The notes: a model not told the origin generated them from the letters alone. Shown: positions 34,309 through 45,890, counted from the stretch's first letter. The stretch: DNA of 64,000 nucleotides from Periplaneta americana (GCF_040183065.1 NC_091125.1:128591621-128655620), one strand, 5' to 3'. Numbers and translations are program-made.

Positions 34309-35111
34309 ACGTGCAAGCCAAGTGAAGTCCCTCAGGTGACCTCATTCCTGTTGTACGCTGTGTCTCAAAATTATGAGATGAATAAAACATATTAAAAGCT
34401 TAGAAAAATCAGGGAAGACAATAAAATTAAATTTCGTTAAAATGCCATTTGAAAACACACCTTGGTATCGCGAACCACAGGTTTGGAACCGTTTTAGAAA
34501 TGAACACATAGTAAAGCACTGTGCATCGTGGTGGATTTTAGGTAGCCAGCAAGAGCCGAAAGCTGTGATGCATACCTTCTTATATAATCCGTCACTTAGC
34601 AATGCTTGCCTTCAGGTCTACTCGTGTCAGTCCGATACATGACTGTCTCTGCCGGGGAATGTGGAGCGGGGAGTTAAGTGGTAATCTACAGTACCTCAAT
34701 TGAGCTATTTACGCCTAGGTCTGCTTTAGGTAGTGTATATTTTTCGAAATAAATATATGTTACTAAGAATAAATTCCTTGTACACGTAGGCGTACAGACA
34801 GACTTATTTATACTACAACGATACTGTAAATAAATCAGATGGGACACAATTTATTTATTGAGATTATTTCTATAATAAATTTATTCCTGAACCTGACACC
34901 GTCAGAAATGTTCAACCCTTGTTCGGTACACTCATCCCTCTATCGTCCTCGATACGAGATACGTAACAGTCCTTACGGATAGCACGCGCGCACGTGTGCG
35001 CGATCGTATTTGCCGCTCCTGGTCTGTAGCATGTAAATGAATAGAAGCAACTTCGTTTGCGCAAAGGGACAATCTCGACGATCGCGAGCTATATTTCGAA
35101 TTATAATATGA
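34309..35111. other. Unassigned DNA
   Basis: Open frames on both strands around 34342-34642 overlap and have no recognisable domain. No repeat boundary identified. Confidence 0.4.
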
Positions 35112-35730
35112 AAGTGATTAAAAATTAAGGTAACAAGAGCTCTCAGGGGTGACATATTCCCCGTCTTGTTTGAATTTTTCGCCAGTGACGCGGCAGCCAA
35201 ACCACAGCTTTATCACGCAGCCATTAGATGAGGCATATGTTGCGTCAGACCCTGTCAGTATTAATTGTATGGCTGCGCGCACGGAAACATAGCCAAACGT
35301 GGAAATGCGTAGTGTGAATCGGTTTTTGCGGCTGAAGGGCACCTCACCAGCAGAAATTCATCGTCAATTTGTTGAGGAGTACGGTACAAAACGGCGCTTC
35401 CAGTAGGAGGTACTGGACCATTCTCCCTACAGCCCCAACCTCACAAACAGTGATTTCCATCTCTTCGGACCGTTGAAGAAGCATCTGGGTGGTAAGTGAT
35501 TCAACACCGATACGACAGTTCTGTAAGTCGTCATGACGTGGCTTCAGGGACTTAACACAGGCTTCTTCTATGCCTGCATCGATGCCTTGGTCTACCGTTT
35601 GTACAAGCCTGGTGACTATGTTGAAAGTAATGTGTACCAGTGCCCTACTACTGTGTATCAGTATATCTACCTGTGAAATAAAGTTTGTCCATGAGAGCTC
35701 TTATTACCTTACTTTTTAAAGCACCCGCGT
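35112..35730 (+). mobile_element. Internally deleted mariner, copy 2
   Basis: It matches 21649-22255 throughout, including the inverted end (TGAGAGCTCTTATTACCTTA). From ATG at 35269 it reads SVNRFLRLKGTSPAEIHRQF (helix-turn-helix), then KRRFQ stop, then HSPYSPNLTNSDFHLFGPL, and ends with DYVE near 35627 after a one-base loss. An extra in-frame stop follows AARTET. The helix-turn-helix to catalytic-end junction is at the same base as in copy 1. The left end is eroded, so the limits are approximate. Confidence 0.88.
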
Positions 35731-35821
35731 GCTTGTCACTAAAATACCAGAAAGCCCGACAAACTCCTCAGATGGATAGGTCTTCATGCCACATATTGGA
35801 ATGTATATTTAGTATATATAT

Positions 35822-36437
35822 TTATGCTCGACCATGCCGAAATGTAGTAATTATACACCTGGTAGTAGCCCTCTAATGCACCTCATTAAAGTACACCTAT
35901 TCATTAAAGTCCAGGCGTTCAGCCAATGACAAGTCACCTTTGTACCGTTATAAAACCGCAAGTATCGATTATTCTCGGATATGCAATCGGAAGACAATTA
36001 GCGAAAAGTCACGGAGGCTGGAAATCCAATACTGTCGCAGAAGGTTATGTTCTGTTACTATAATAATTAGCGTTAATTGTAAATAATATTCAAATAAATT
36101 CAATTTGTCATCTCGTTTTTCAATTCTAAATCAATTTCCAGGTTATATCAGACTAATGTTCATCTTATTCTCTATCAAGGTCAATGACATTCGGCCTCGG
36201 AAAAAATCAATACTTTCGCGTCTGCGCACATCTCACAATTCAGGTCAGTTCACACATAACCATAATTTTGAATACTTTCAAGTTAGAAATATGGTCGAGC
36301 ATAAAAAGTCGTATGAAACTTGCCTATGATGGTAATTAAGACGCTCGTATGAATATTATAAAACTCGCTTGAGCTCGTTTCATAAACAAACATACTTGCG
36401 TCTTAATTACTACCATTATAGGCTCGTTGCATAATTT
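35822..36437 (-). mobile_element. ~620-bp non-autonomous element, minus-strand copy
   Basis: Reverse-oriented copy of the unit at 4195-4842: it starts TTATGCTCGACCATGCCGAA, runs through ACTGTCGCAGAAGGTTATGT, and ends with the CCTATAATGGTAGTAATTAA hairpin and ATTATGCAACGAGCC. It shows the unit occurs alone as well as in tandem. Confidence 0.75.
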
Positions 36438-36960
36438 ACTATTATTTGACCTGGTACAGATAAGGTCATTAGACTTCTCTTACCCTCTACCAGGGGATTA
36501 CAACTACAATATTAAGAATACTTACTTACTTACAAATAGCTTTTTAGGAACCCGCAGGTTTATTGCCGCCCTCACATAAGCCCGCCATCGGTCCCTATCC
36601 TGTGCAAGATTAATCCACTCTCTATCATCATATACTACCTCCCTCAAATCCATCTTATAATTATCTTCCCATCTACGTCTCGGCTTCTCCAAAGGTCTTT
36701 TTCCCTCCGGTCTCCCAACTAACAATCTATATGTATTTCTGGATTCGCCCATACGTGCTACATGCCCTGCCATTACTAGTCACGTGTAGGCTCTCTTTTC
36801 CAATAGTTGGTTTAAAAATATCCTCCCGTCCTACTTTAGCGTTGAAATCCCCCAATAAAATTGTCATGTGATATCTAGATAACTGATCAAAAATATGTTA
36901 TATTAAGAATACAATTACAATTCTAATTACAATTAATATTAAATTTACAATTACAACAAA
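36438..36960 (-). mobile_element. LINE-type 3' end hosting a second LINE insertion
   Basis: The outer part (36438-36521 and 36900-36960) is a minus-strand LINE 3' end like that at 29109-29393 (CCTGGTAGAG hairpin region, then TTACAATTA-rich sequence). It is split by the rearranged LINE at 36522-36899, with a 13-bp duplication. Confidence 0.65.
36522..36899 (-). pseudogene. Rearranged LINE: endonuclease fragment joined to ORF tail
   Basis: 378-bp insert bounded by perfect ATATTAAGAATAC repeats at 36509-36521 and 36900-36912. On the minus strand its 5' part (36899-36775) reads HMTILLGDFNAKVGREDIF, then KPTIGKESLH, an APE-type endonuclease core with the conserved GDFNA. Its 3' part (36773-36522) reads MAGHVARMGESRNTYRLL, then GRPEGKRPLEKPRRRWEDN and LAQDRDRWRAYVRAAINL, the end of the LINE ORF, with a (GTAA)n tail. 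The whole reverse transcriptase between them is missing, and the join is around TAGTAATGGCAGGG. Confidence 0.88.
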
Positions 36961-38190
36961 AGTCAAAGTACTAAAAGATTAGGTCTGCCTGATTAAGAAA
37001 TGCTAGACAATCGACCGAACAGGTAAAGTTAACAAGCAAATCGATAATAATTGTTTAAAAAAATCACTAGATCGCACTGGCTACAGAATGACTTTTAATG
37101 ATGAGACTTTACAAGTGCAGTCTTGATTTTGGAACATTTATTTCCGGTATAAATCAGTTGTTTTAAAGTTTCCTTGTGCGGTATACATTCCAAAATACAT
37201 TAATTCAGGAGAATTTACGTGATTTGCTTGCGTTTTAATGGCAACTGTTTTGGGTTACAACTCGTAGGTGTGGATCCTATTCTCAAATTCTTTCATTTAT
37301 TACCCACTGTACTGCCCTTAGAATATTTTAGTACGATCACTGAAACACTCTGCATGTCCTGTTGCAATCACTTGAACGAACGTCCATCTTTGATGTAACA
37401 GAAACGCACACACTATTACGTAATTTTCAAATTTCGTTTAATGGCACTGCTGTGTGCTTGTGTTGCGATTATGACTTCTGCGTAACGTGACGTAATAACA
37501 AAATTGGACGTAATGACCGAACCAGAAACGCGCACTCTGCCTAACGATTAGAGCGTCGGTCCTCCTCGCTGCAGACTCGGATTCAAATTTCAGGGAATTA
37601 TAGTGGACAAAGAAGGCGTCGCACAATGGGTTAAATGAGCATTCTATGGCGCCAAAAATACAATTTTTCAACATCGATAACAAATTACTTGATTATCATA
37701 TGTTGTTATAAAACAAGCTACCATTAAAGCCATCCATTGCTACTATTGGAAACCATCTAACTCTCTTTCTACAGTTATTCTGTCCAAAGTGCGGGAATGT
37801 TTTACTTTGAATCACACGCGGTTTAGTTGCTTCTAAACAACAGTGTTTCTTCGCTGTGTTAAGCAATTTTATGTCGATATTTTTGAATAACGTGTAATGA
37901 AAAATGAAGGTGAAGTATGTATTTTCTATTTCTAAAATCAGATATACGATAACTAAGTTATATGATTTATACATAAGGTTCTTTGTTTGGGTAGCCTTTA
38001 AAAATACTTATTTTCGAGCGACTCCAAATTTTAACTTGAGTTATAAAAAATGTACGCAATTGTACGCATTATTACTAATCTATTTTGATTAGTATAGTGA
38101 TTCATGTAATTGGTGGCATAGGTTTCATTCACGTCTGTTCACGGCCTTATGTGGTTTTTTAAGGGAGTGTGAGCATTATCAAGTGTTCTG
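36961..38190. other. Unassigned DNA
   Basis: No supported gene. A tRNA-like stretch around 37535-37595 (AACGATTAGAGCGTCGGTCC, then GATTCAAATTTC) may be another SINE relic. The minus-strand frame at 37438-37683 has no recognisable domain. Confidence 0.4.
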
Positions 38191-38194
38191 AGGT

Positions 38195-38700
38195 CGGGAC
38201 TTCATGGAGGCCAGGCAAAAGGACTTTGATCATCTGCGGATCCTCTTCCAATCCACCGGTTTGAAAAGATCGTATTCAGGTATCGGCGCACTTGCAATGC
38301 GAAGTGTGCTGGCGCTCCGAACTGTTGCAGGACCACAGTGTCTTCGATACCAGCTTGTTACAATTGTGGTACCAACCATTCACTAATCATGTCCTGGTAG
38401 GCTGGCCCATTAACGGAATCTTGGAAGAAGAGGATTGGAAGAGGATCTGCAGATGATCAAGCTTCTTTTGCCTGACCAGCACGAGGTCCCGACCTCAAAA
38501 CGCTTGATAATGCTCTCTGGGGGTTCCTAAAGAACAAAGTGCGAAATCACCGCTGTAAACACAACGGCACAATTACGAGCAGATCCTTCAACGAAGCGAC
38601 CCTTGATAATCTCCCCAAAACATCTAGGCACAGAATTGAGCTGTGATATGAAAATGAAGGTCTTCCTATCGATGTCTTAGATCATTAAACTATCAGGTAC
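38195..38700. pseudogene. Rearranged transposase: inverted halves around ~38420
   Basis: The minus strand at about 38420-38195 reads VVLQQFGAPAHFALQVRRYL, then NTIFSNRWIGRGS and a broken SPDL, like the QQDGAPPHF / GRWIGRGGPIAWPPRSPDL block of a Tc1/mariner-type transposase common in insects. From about 38425 the plus strand repeats GRGSADDQASFA, then PDLKTLDNALWGFLKNKV and IELYENEG-like C-terminal sequence. The duplicated segment (GGAAGAGGATCYGCAGATGA) forms an inverted repeat, so two partial copies were joined head to head. It is not functional. Confidence 0.7.
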
Positions 38701-39385
38701 ATGTCCATGTCAATCAATCCACCGTACCCATCGTAGTATCGTAATACATGGGGGTACATCCACTTCGTGACCTCACTGTGTATGTGATCAGAGGGAAAAG
38801 ATAGCATCAATTTCGGAAAATGTAAATTCAATATCGGAAATGATACAAGACGCAGAAAAGAATGAAGTCAATTTAGAAGTTGAATATTTTCTTTTTTTAC
38901 AGCTATGTACCAATATACCAACATATAAACATAATTTTATTAGATATTATGTTAAAATAAAAATTGATTCTACAATTGTCCCAAGAGGACAGAAATATTG
39001 TAGCAACACAACCATTCAATGAACAACGTTTATTGACAGTATTTGTTTACATGGCAACAAGAAATTGTTGTCATCATCATAATTTTATTGATATTAATTT
39101 TATTAAATAGTGCAACTACATCTAATTTAATACAATATTATTCAACGTAAGAATAAAATAAAAATAATTTAAATAATATTAAAGCTTTCAGAAATTAAAT
39201 TTCCTTTCCCTGAAATTAACTTTACTTCTACCGAACTTCATATTACTATTTCCGAAACTCAAATTGCTTTCTCCGAAATTATATACACTTTTTAACGAAT
39301 ATGGGCTAGTTACTTGAACATTTTCCGAAATTGACATTGATAAGGTATCCTTCACTCTGACTGAGGTTCTGTCTGATACGTTTAT
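38701..39385. other. AT-rich DNA, nothing recognised
   Basis: No gene or repeat boundary that I can support. Confidence 0.5.
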
Positions 39386-39617
39386 ATATTATCAGGCAGT
39401 AGGCCTACATCTCATTTGACGATATGTGTCAGAGGAAGAACAATATTATTTGTATGCATCTGCAGTCTGATTAATGGACTATGTAGCTAATCGGCAATAT
39501 CGTATGCAATGGAGGGGGAAAGGAACTGGCCAAACTACCCCATTATCTCCTGACCTAGTTGCCTCATAAATGATGCCTTATTGGTATTACTTATGAGGTT
39601 CAAACCTGTCTTCGGAC
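39386..39617 (-). repeat. Dispersed repeat, minus-strand copy (TGTCYGAAGACAGG family)
   Basis: The reverse complement starts near TTTAGTCAACTGTCCGAAGA and aligns with 45892-46321 on the plus strand, once the 189-bp insertion in that copy is removed. Shared blocks include GTCAGGAGATAATGG, CCCCCTCCATTGCATAC and CTGACACATA. Class unknown. Confidence 0.7.
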
Positions 39618-39639
39618 AGTTGACTAAAGAAGAAGAAGG

Positions 39640-39895
39640 TATCCTTTCCTTTCCATGGCGCTACAGCCCATCAAGGGGTCAGACCGACCAGCCAGCTGGC
39701 CTCACGTCCACATGCCGAAGCACAGGTGAACGATCATCAAACCAGAATGGAGTACCGTGTGGTTAGCACGATGATTCCCAAATACTAGCCAAAATTTCAT
39801 GAGAAAATTTCTCCCCCCATGAGGACTCGAACCAGCGCGCATTCCGTAACGCGAGTCCTAGGCAGGATGCCTTAGACCACGACGCCACGACGCGT
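39640..39895 (-). mobile_element. tRNA-derived SINE, family D, minus strand
   Basis: On the minus strand a tRNA-like head with a long variable-arm layout (GTCGTGGTCTAAGGCATCCT, B-box GGTTCGAGTCCTC) is followed by GGGGAGAAATTTTCTCATGA, then GCTAACCACACGGTA and TGTAGCGCCATGG. It resembles a class II (Leu or Ser type) tRNA. A second copy lies at 47290-47612. Confidence 0.8.
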
Positions 39896-40704
39896 GACTT
39901 GATAAGTATAGATATAGAAATAAACCGCATTCGAAAAAAATATAATAAAATAGAATTTATTTCCAGGAATTAGAAGGTACATAATGTTCCATGTGAGACG
40001 GGACTAAACATTCACGTGAGGTGATGTTTATGGAAAGTTGTTTTGAGAAAAGAATGCACATTGAGACGCTATACTGCTACTTTTAAATGGAACACATTAC
40101 CTTTTATCAAATGTAGTTGATTGTTTTTCTTAAAGACCTGCTGTTGTATATTCTGATTACTTTAAGTTCTGTGAAATGTTCAATTTGCAGAAACAGATGC
40201 TACCTGCAGTGCATAGCGGTCGCGTGCAGATCTATAGACTTGAAGTGTACAAAGTTGGTGATAGGTTCGCAGACTAGAGACAAAGATAAATAAAATTCAA
40301 AATGAGATCTAATAGGACTGCTAGTAATTAGAAGAAATAGCCATGTTCTGGGTGAAGTGGCACTTCAGCTTTCATGTTAGGTAATATTATAAGTTATAGG
40401 GTCCAAACGCCTGTAGAACCAGGAGATATTGCACGTCAAGCATGCTCTGCTAAGGTCAATAACTTTCTATATAAAATAAGAAAAACGACCTAAAAGGATA
40501 TGCGCTGCGGGTTGCTTACGTCAGGGGTTACCTCGTACGAGCACGAGTTACAATTTTATTGGACATCTACTGTATGAGGTATGCAGATGAAATTATGCAG
40601 GCCTATATTAGAGTGACACTATACAAATATAGTATCAAAATATTAGTAGTAACTGTAGAAACAGACAATTCTACATTTCGAAAACATCATCATCGTCGTC
40701 GTCG

Positions 40705-40751
<47 letters not shown>

Positions 40752-41639
40752 TTCATCATCAGCCATTCGATATAGACCACTTGCCTGTTCCGTCATTAGA
40801 GGATATAATACATTTATATATTTTAAAAGTAGTTTTCCCTTCGTCTTCTCGGTCTTCCAATCTCTCTTGTTCCAGTAGTTCTAGAATATAATAGTTTTCA
40901 GGGAATTCTGTCGTCATTCATCCTGTTTATACATTCAAACCAGTCTCTTTGCTTGGTTTAGGCCTACTATTATTTATGTCAAATTAAATATATTTAGCTT
41001 TTAAAACACATACAACAGGTAAACATTCGATCAAACGCGGGTACATTTCTGAGAGTCTGTATTTTGTAACGGAAAATAAAAAAAAATCTACACAAGTCAT
41101 TGAAGGAAATTATGGTGAATGTAAATAATCAGGGCTCGGATTTTTGGATGCTAAAAATCGAGAAAATATGTAACAAAAAGGGAAAATATTTAATTTTGAT
41201 TCAATTATTTTATGTGAATATAAACAATATGAAGTATTCACCAGTATAAATTATGCTCTCTCGCCAACTACTGAAAAATTGCAGTACACAATGAGATTCG
41301 TCCTCAAGTTGTCCAACACAAATGACTGACGATTATCGCGGAACACTGCCTTGTACTAGGAAAAAGAGCGCCCTGGCATTGAGAAAAAAAAAACATGCAC
41401 TCCCTAGATACATGTTTATGATTGGAAATGAAACAGAAACAGCTGATGTTTATAAAATTACTGTATAATTTCTTCCTCTAGTACTAGATCCACCGTAGTG
41501 AGCTATTACGCCAGCCCCGGGCTAAGCCGCACTCTCACACACGACAGTTGACTATGCTGAGGTTCGTTGCGTATTCATATTTGGTGCAGGCATCCTCACA
41601 TGCTGCTAGATCAGCCTCCTCCGCATGTCGCCACCCAGT
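39896..41639. other. Mostly unassigned; (ATC)n microsatellite
   Basis: A CAT/CGT trinucleotide run lies at 40684-40760 and explains the His-rich frame there. No gene recognised. Confidence 0.5.
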
Positions 41640-41880
41640 AACAGGAGAAAAACTATCAATACGATAATGAAATGGAGATAGGCCGGAATGATGTTAATGT
41701 CTGTCATGGGAAAAAGTGGGAACCTCGAGGAAAAATCCCAACTGTGACCTTGTCCCCCACAATTTCAAGGTTGAGTTTTCAAAAACATATTCCAGGCCTA
41801 ACCGGGACTTGAACCTGGCTCGCCTGAGTCACAGGTTAACAGTTTATACAGTTCAGCGCAGGGATTTGTTTAACTCTACA
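41640..41880 (-). mobile_element. tRNA-like SINE, minus strand
   Basis: The minus strand carries a B-box-like CAGGTTCAAGTCCCGGTTAG, then a body with GTGGGGGACAAGGTCACAGT and GGGATTTTTCCTCGAGGTTC, ending near AGGCCTATCTCC-type sequence. The tRNA-like head is diverged. Ends are approximate. Confidence 0.6.
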
Positions 41881-41934
41881 TTACTACATTTAATCCCAAA
41901 TAATTGATATTGAATTTGGTTATATTAATTTATT

Positions 41935-44900
41935 ATTAACAGTAATCTTTCATCGATAGTATTCTTGCCTTTAAAAGAAATTAGTTTAGTTTTATTACAT
42001 ATTTTTTACTAGATTATTTAGCGACGCTGTATCGACTACTAGGTTATTTATCGTCGATGGGATTGGTGATAGTGAGATGGTATTTGGCGAAATGAGGCCG
42101 AGGATTCGCCATAGATTACCTGACATTCTCTTTACAGTTGGGAAAACCTCGGAAAAAATTCAACCAGATAATCAGCCCAAGCGAGAATCGAACCCACGCC
42201 CAAGCTCGAGTCCTAATTGGCAGGCAAGCGCCTTAGTTGACTGAGCTACGCCGGTAGCCTTTTATTACTTATTATCCATTAATTTTCATCCGATTAATTT
42301 CTCCTGCCCTACCGGGAACAGAATTCATGTTCTATTATTTTATTATTATGGCCGTTACAATCACATTTGACCGGTAGTGCTGTTTGTCTGTAAAAAATTA
42401 GTTTAGTTTTCTTATAGTCATGAATTTCACGAGGTAAATTTCTACTGTTCTACGAGGAACTGAATTCAGGTTCGTTGGATTTATAGCTTCAGCTATTGTT
42501 TTCGTTACCCTATATTATTTCATTATTAGCAATCATATTTCATCGATAGTGCTGTTTGCCTGTAAAAGAGAATTAGTTTAGTTTTGTTATAGCCATGAAT
42601 TTCAAGAGGTAAATATCTATTGCATTACCAGGAACTGAATTCAGGTTCGTTGGATTTACAGCTTCATCCATTGTTTTTGTTACCGTACATTATTTTATTA
42701 TAAGCAATCATATTTCATCAATAGTGCTGTTTGCCTGTAAAAGAGAATTAGTTTATTTTTGTTATAACCATGAATTTCACGAGGTGAATTTCTATTGCCC
42801 TACCAGGAACTGAATTCAGGTTCGTTGGATTTATAGCTTCATCCATTGTTTTTGTACCTTTTATTATTTTATTATTAGCAATCATATTTCACGATAGTGT
42901 TCTTTGCCTGTACAAGATAATTAGTTTAATTTTGTTATAACCATGAATTTCACGAGGTAAATTTCTACTGCTCAAACAGGAACTGAATTCAGGTTCGTTG
43001 GATTTATAGCTTCAGCTATTGTCTTCGTTACCCTATATTATTTCATTATTAGCAATCATATTTCATCGATAGTGCTGTTTGCCTGTAAAAGAGAATTAGT
43101 TTAATTTTGTTATAACCATGAATTTCACGAGGTAAATTTCTATTGCCCTACCAGGAACTGAATTCAGGTTCGTTGGATTTATAGCTTCATCCATTGTTTT
43201 TGTTACTCTCTATTATTTTATTATTAGCAATCATAATTCACGATAATATTCTTGCCTGTAAAAGAGAATTAGTTCAATTTTAGTATAAGCATGAATTTCA
43301 GGAGGTAAATCTCTACTGCTCTACCGGGAACTGAATTCAGGTTCGTTGGATTTTTAGCTTCATCCATTGTTTTTGTTACCCTCTATTATTTTGTTATTGG
43401 CAATCATATTTCACGATAGTGTTCTTTGCCTGTACAAGATAATTAGTTTAATTTTGTTATAACCATGAATTTCACGAGGTGAATTTCTACTGCTCAAACA
43501 GGAACTGAATTCAGGTTCGTTGGATTTATAGCTTCAGCTATTGTCTTCGTTACCCCTATATTATTTCATTATTAGCAATCATATTTCATCGATAGTGCTG
43601 TTTGCCTGTAAATGAGAATTAGTTCAGTTTTGTTATAAGAATGAATTTCACGAGGTAAATTTCTACTGCTCTACCAGGAACTGAATTCAGATTCGTTGGA
43701 TTTATAGTTTCATCCATAGTTTTTGTTACCCTCTATTATTTTATTATTAGCAATCACATTTCACGATATTGTTCTTTGCCTGTAAAAAGAATTACTTTAG
43801 TTTTATTACAACCATGAATTACACGAGGTGAATTTCTACTGCTCTACCAGGAAGTGAATTCAGGTTTGTTGAATTTATAGCTTCATCCATTGTTTTTTGT
43901 TACCTTTTATAATTTTATTATTAGCAATCATATTTCACGATAGTGTTATTTGCCTGCAAAAGAGAATTAGTTTAATTTTGTTATAACCATGAATTACACG
44001 AGGTAAATTTCTACTGCTCTACCAGGAACTGAATTCAGGTTCGTTGGATTTAGAACTTGATCCATTGTTTTTTTTTACCCTATATTATCATATTTCATCG
44101 ATAGTGCTGTTTGCCTGTAAAAGAGAATTAGTTTAGTTTTGTTATAGCCATGAATTTCACGAGGTAAATTTCTACTGCTCTACCAGGAACTGTATTCAGG
44201 TTCGTTGGATTTATAGCTTCATCCATTATTTTTGTTACCCTATATTGTCATATTTCATCGATAGTGCTGTTTGTCTGTAAAAGAGAATTAGTTTATTTTT
44301 GTTATAGCCATGAATTTCACAAGGTAAATTTCTACTGCTCTACCAGGAACTGAATTCAGGTTCGTTGGATTTATAACTTCATCCATTGTTTTTTTACCCT
44401 ATATTATGATATTCCATCGATAGTGCTGTTTGCCTGTAAAAGAGAATTAGTTTAGTTTTGTTATAGCCATGAATTTCACGAGGTAAATTTCTACTGCTCT
44501 ACCAGGAACTGTATTCAGGTTCGTTGGATTTATAGCTTCATCCATTATTTTTGTTACCCTATATTGTCATATTTCATCGATAGTGCTGTTTGTCTGTAAA
44601 AGAGAATTAGTTTATTTTTGTTATAGCCATGAATTTCACAAGGTAAATTTCTACTGCTCTACCAGGAACTGAATTCAGGTTCGTTGGATTTATAACTTCA
44701 TCCATTGTTTTTTTACCCTATATTATGATATTTCATCGATAGTGCAGTTTGTCTGTAAAAGAGAATTAGTTTAGTTTTGTTATAGCCATGAATTTCACGA
44801 GGTAAATTTCTACTGCTCTACCAGGAACTGTATTCAGGTTCGTTGGATTTATAGCTTCATCCATTATTTTTGTTACCCTATATTGTCATATTTCATCGAT

Positions 44901-45012
44901 AGTGCTGTTTGCCTGTAAAAGAGAATTAGTTTAGTTTTGTTATAGCCATGAATTTCGCAAGGTAAATTTCTACTGCTCTACCAGGAACTGAATTCAGAGT
45001 CGCCGGATTTAT
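41935..45012. repeat. Tandem array of ~175- and ~160-bp units
   Basis: About 17-18 units share GAATTTCACGAGGTAAATTT, CTACTGCTCTACCAGGAACT and ATTCAGGTTCGTTGGATTTA. Spacing of the GAATTCAGG mark is 173-176 bp from 42461 to 44030, then 159-161 bp from 44030 to 44989, where TTATTATTAGCAATC is lost. In the 160-bp part GTATTCAGG and GAATTCAGG alternate, giving a ~320-bp higher-order repeat. The first, most diverged units (41935-42460) are split by a SINE at 42001-42259. The EcoRI-type GAATTC is present in most units. Confidence 0.95.
42001..42259 (-). mobile_element. tRNA-derived SINE, family C, inserted in the tandem array
   Basis: The minus strand starts with a tRNA-like head (GGCGTAGCTCAGTCAACTAA, GGCGCTTGCCTGCCAATTAG, B-box GGGTTCGATTCTCGCTTGGG). 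It continues with the central block GGTTGAATTTTTTCCGAGGT and TTTCCCAACTGTAA, and the tail GATAAATAACCTAGTAGTCG. Direct repeats TTTTATTACAT (41990-42000) and TTTTATTACTT (42260-42270) differ at one base. Confidence 0.9.
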
Positions 45013-45105
45013 AGCTTCATCCGCCATCGCTCTATCAACTTCAGTGCTCTTCCATAATGACAAAGACAAATGTAACACTCCTTATCTGCCAGTATCTCCG
45101 ACTGG

Positions 45106-45429
45106 GTGATGAAGATGAGGTTAAACGGAAGGGAGATCGCTTTTCCGAGAAAGCCAGGGTTCCAACGCTTTCTGGAGCCGAGTGTGGCAATCAGCTGTGA
45201 AGCGTGGGCGTGCGTCGGACGCCTCTGCAGCATCAGTCGCCGCATCCCAAGGCATCATCGATCTGGTCCGGGCAGCTCCTGCGCACTGCGTCGGCTGCAA
45301 TCCCGACCGCCGCTCCAGAGGGTCATGGGACGTCAAGAGAAGCGGCCGACGCTCCACGACTCCGACCTGGTTTCCTACCCCCCTCGGCACAGGGGGGACG
45401 CCCACCTGTGCTTGCATAATCTTCAGCTG
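45106..45429 (+). other. GC-rich open stretch ending at a splice donor; possible exon
   Basis: A ~320-bp island, clearly more GC- and CpG-rich than its surroundings, begins just after the tandem array. The plus strand is open from ATG at 45106 (MMKMRLNGREIAFPRKPGFQ at the start) to the donor CAGCTG|GTAAGT, where GT lies at 45430. Other frames are also open on both strands, which is common in GC-rich DNA and weakens the coding case. No domain is recognised. It could be a first exon, a non-coding RNA exon, or a captured fragment. Confidence 0.35.
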
Positions 45430-45831
45430 GTAAGTACAAAAAAAGTCTACTCAAGACAAAGTGTTATGTCTGTGCTTGCACTTATCTGCGTCGTTGATGA
45501 CGTCCTCTTCTCCTGGGAAAACAAATGACTGTGATTAATTTTGATGTCAGATTTGGTTGTCAATATGGTGACTTGGAAATGGTTGTCTTCATAAACATCC
45601 CCATCATCATCGTCGCTACGGTTACGCCTATAAATTTGCTTACTCTCATCTAATGACAACTCTTTCTCTGTTCCTTCGCTATTGTGGGATGCAATTAATT
45701 ATATTTTAGGAATTACATCGTCGTGCGCTCTTTGTACATGTAAAACCGATTTTTCACGTTTATTGTCAATAACAATGCTATTGATAGGCTTTCTCTTTAT
45801 TTAATTTTCTGTCGTTCTTATATATCCTGAC
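45430..45831. other. Unassigned DNA
   Basis: Nothing supported beyond the possible intron start at 45430. Confidence 0.4.

Positions 45832-45890
<59 letters not shown>
45832..45890. repeat. (AAT)n microsatellite
   Basis: About 19 uninterrupted AAT units adjoining the dispersed repeat at 45892. It may be that repeat's terminal tract. Confidence 0.9.

Noticed and set aside
40559-40891. 110-codon frame with a His-rich tract
   Set aside because: The His run is a CAT microsatellite, and the rest has no domain or splice context.
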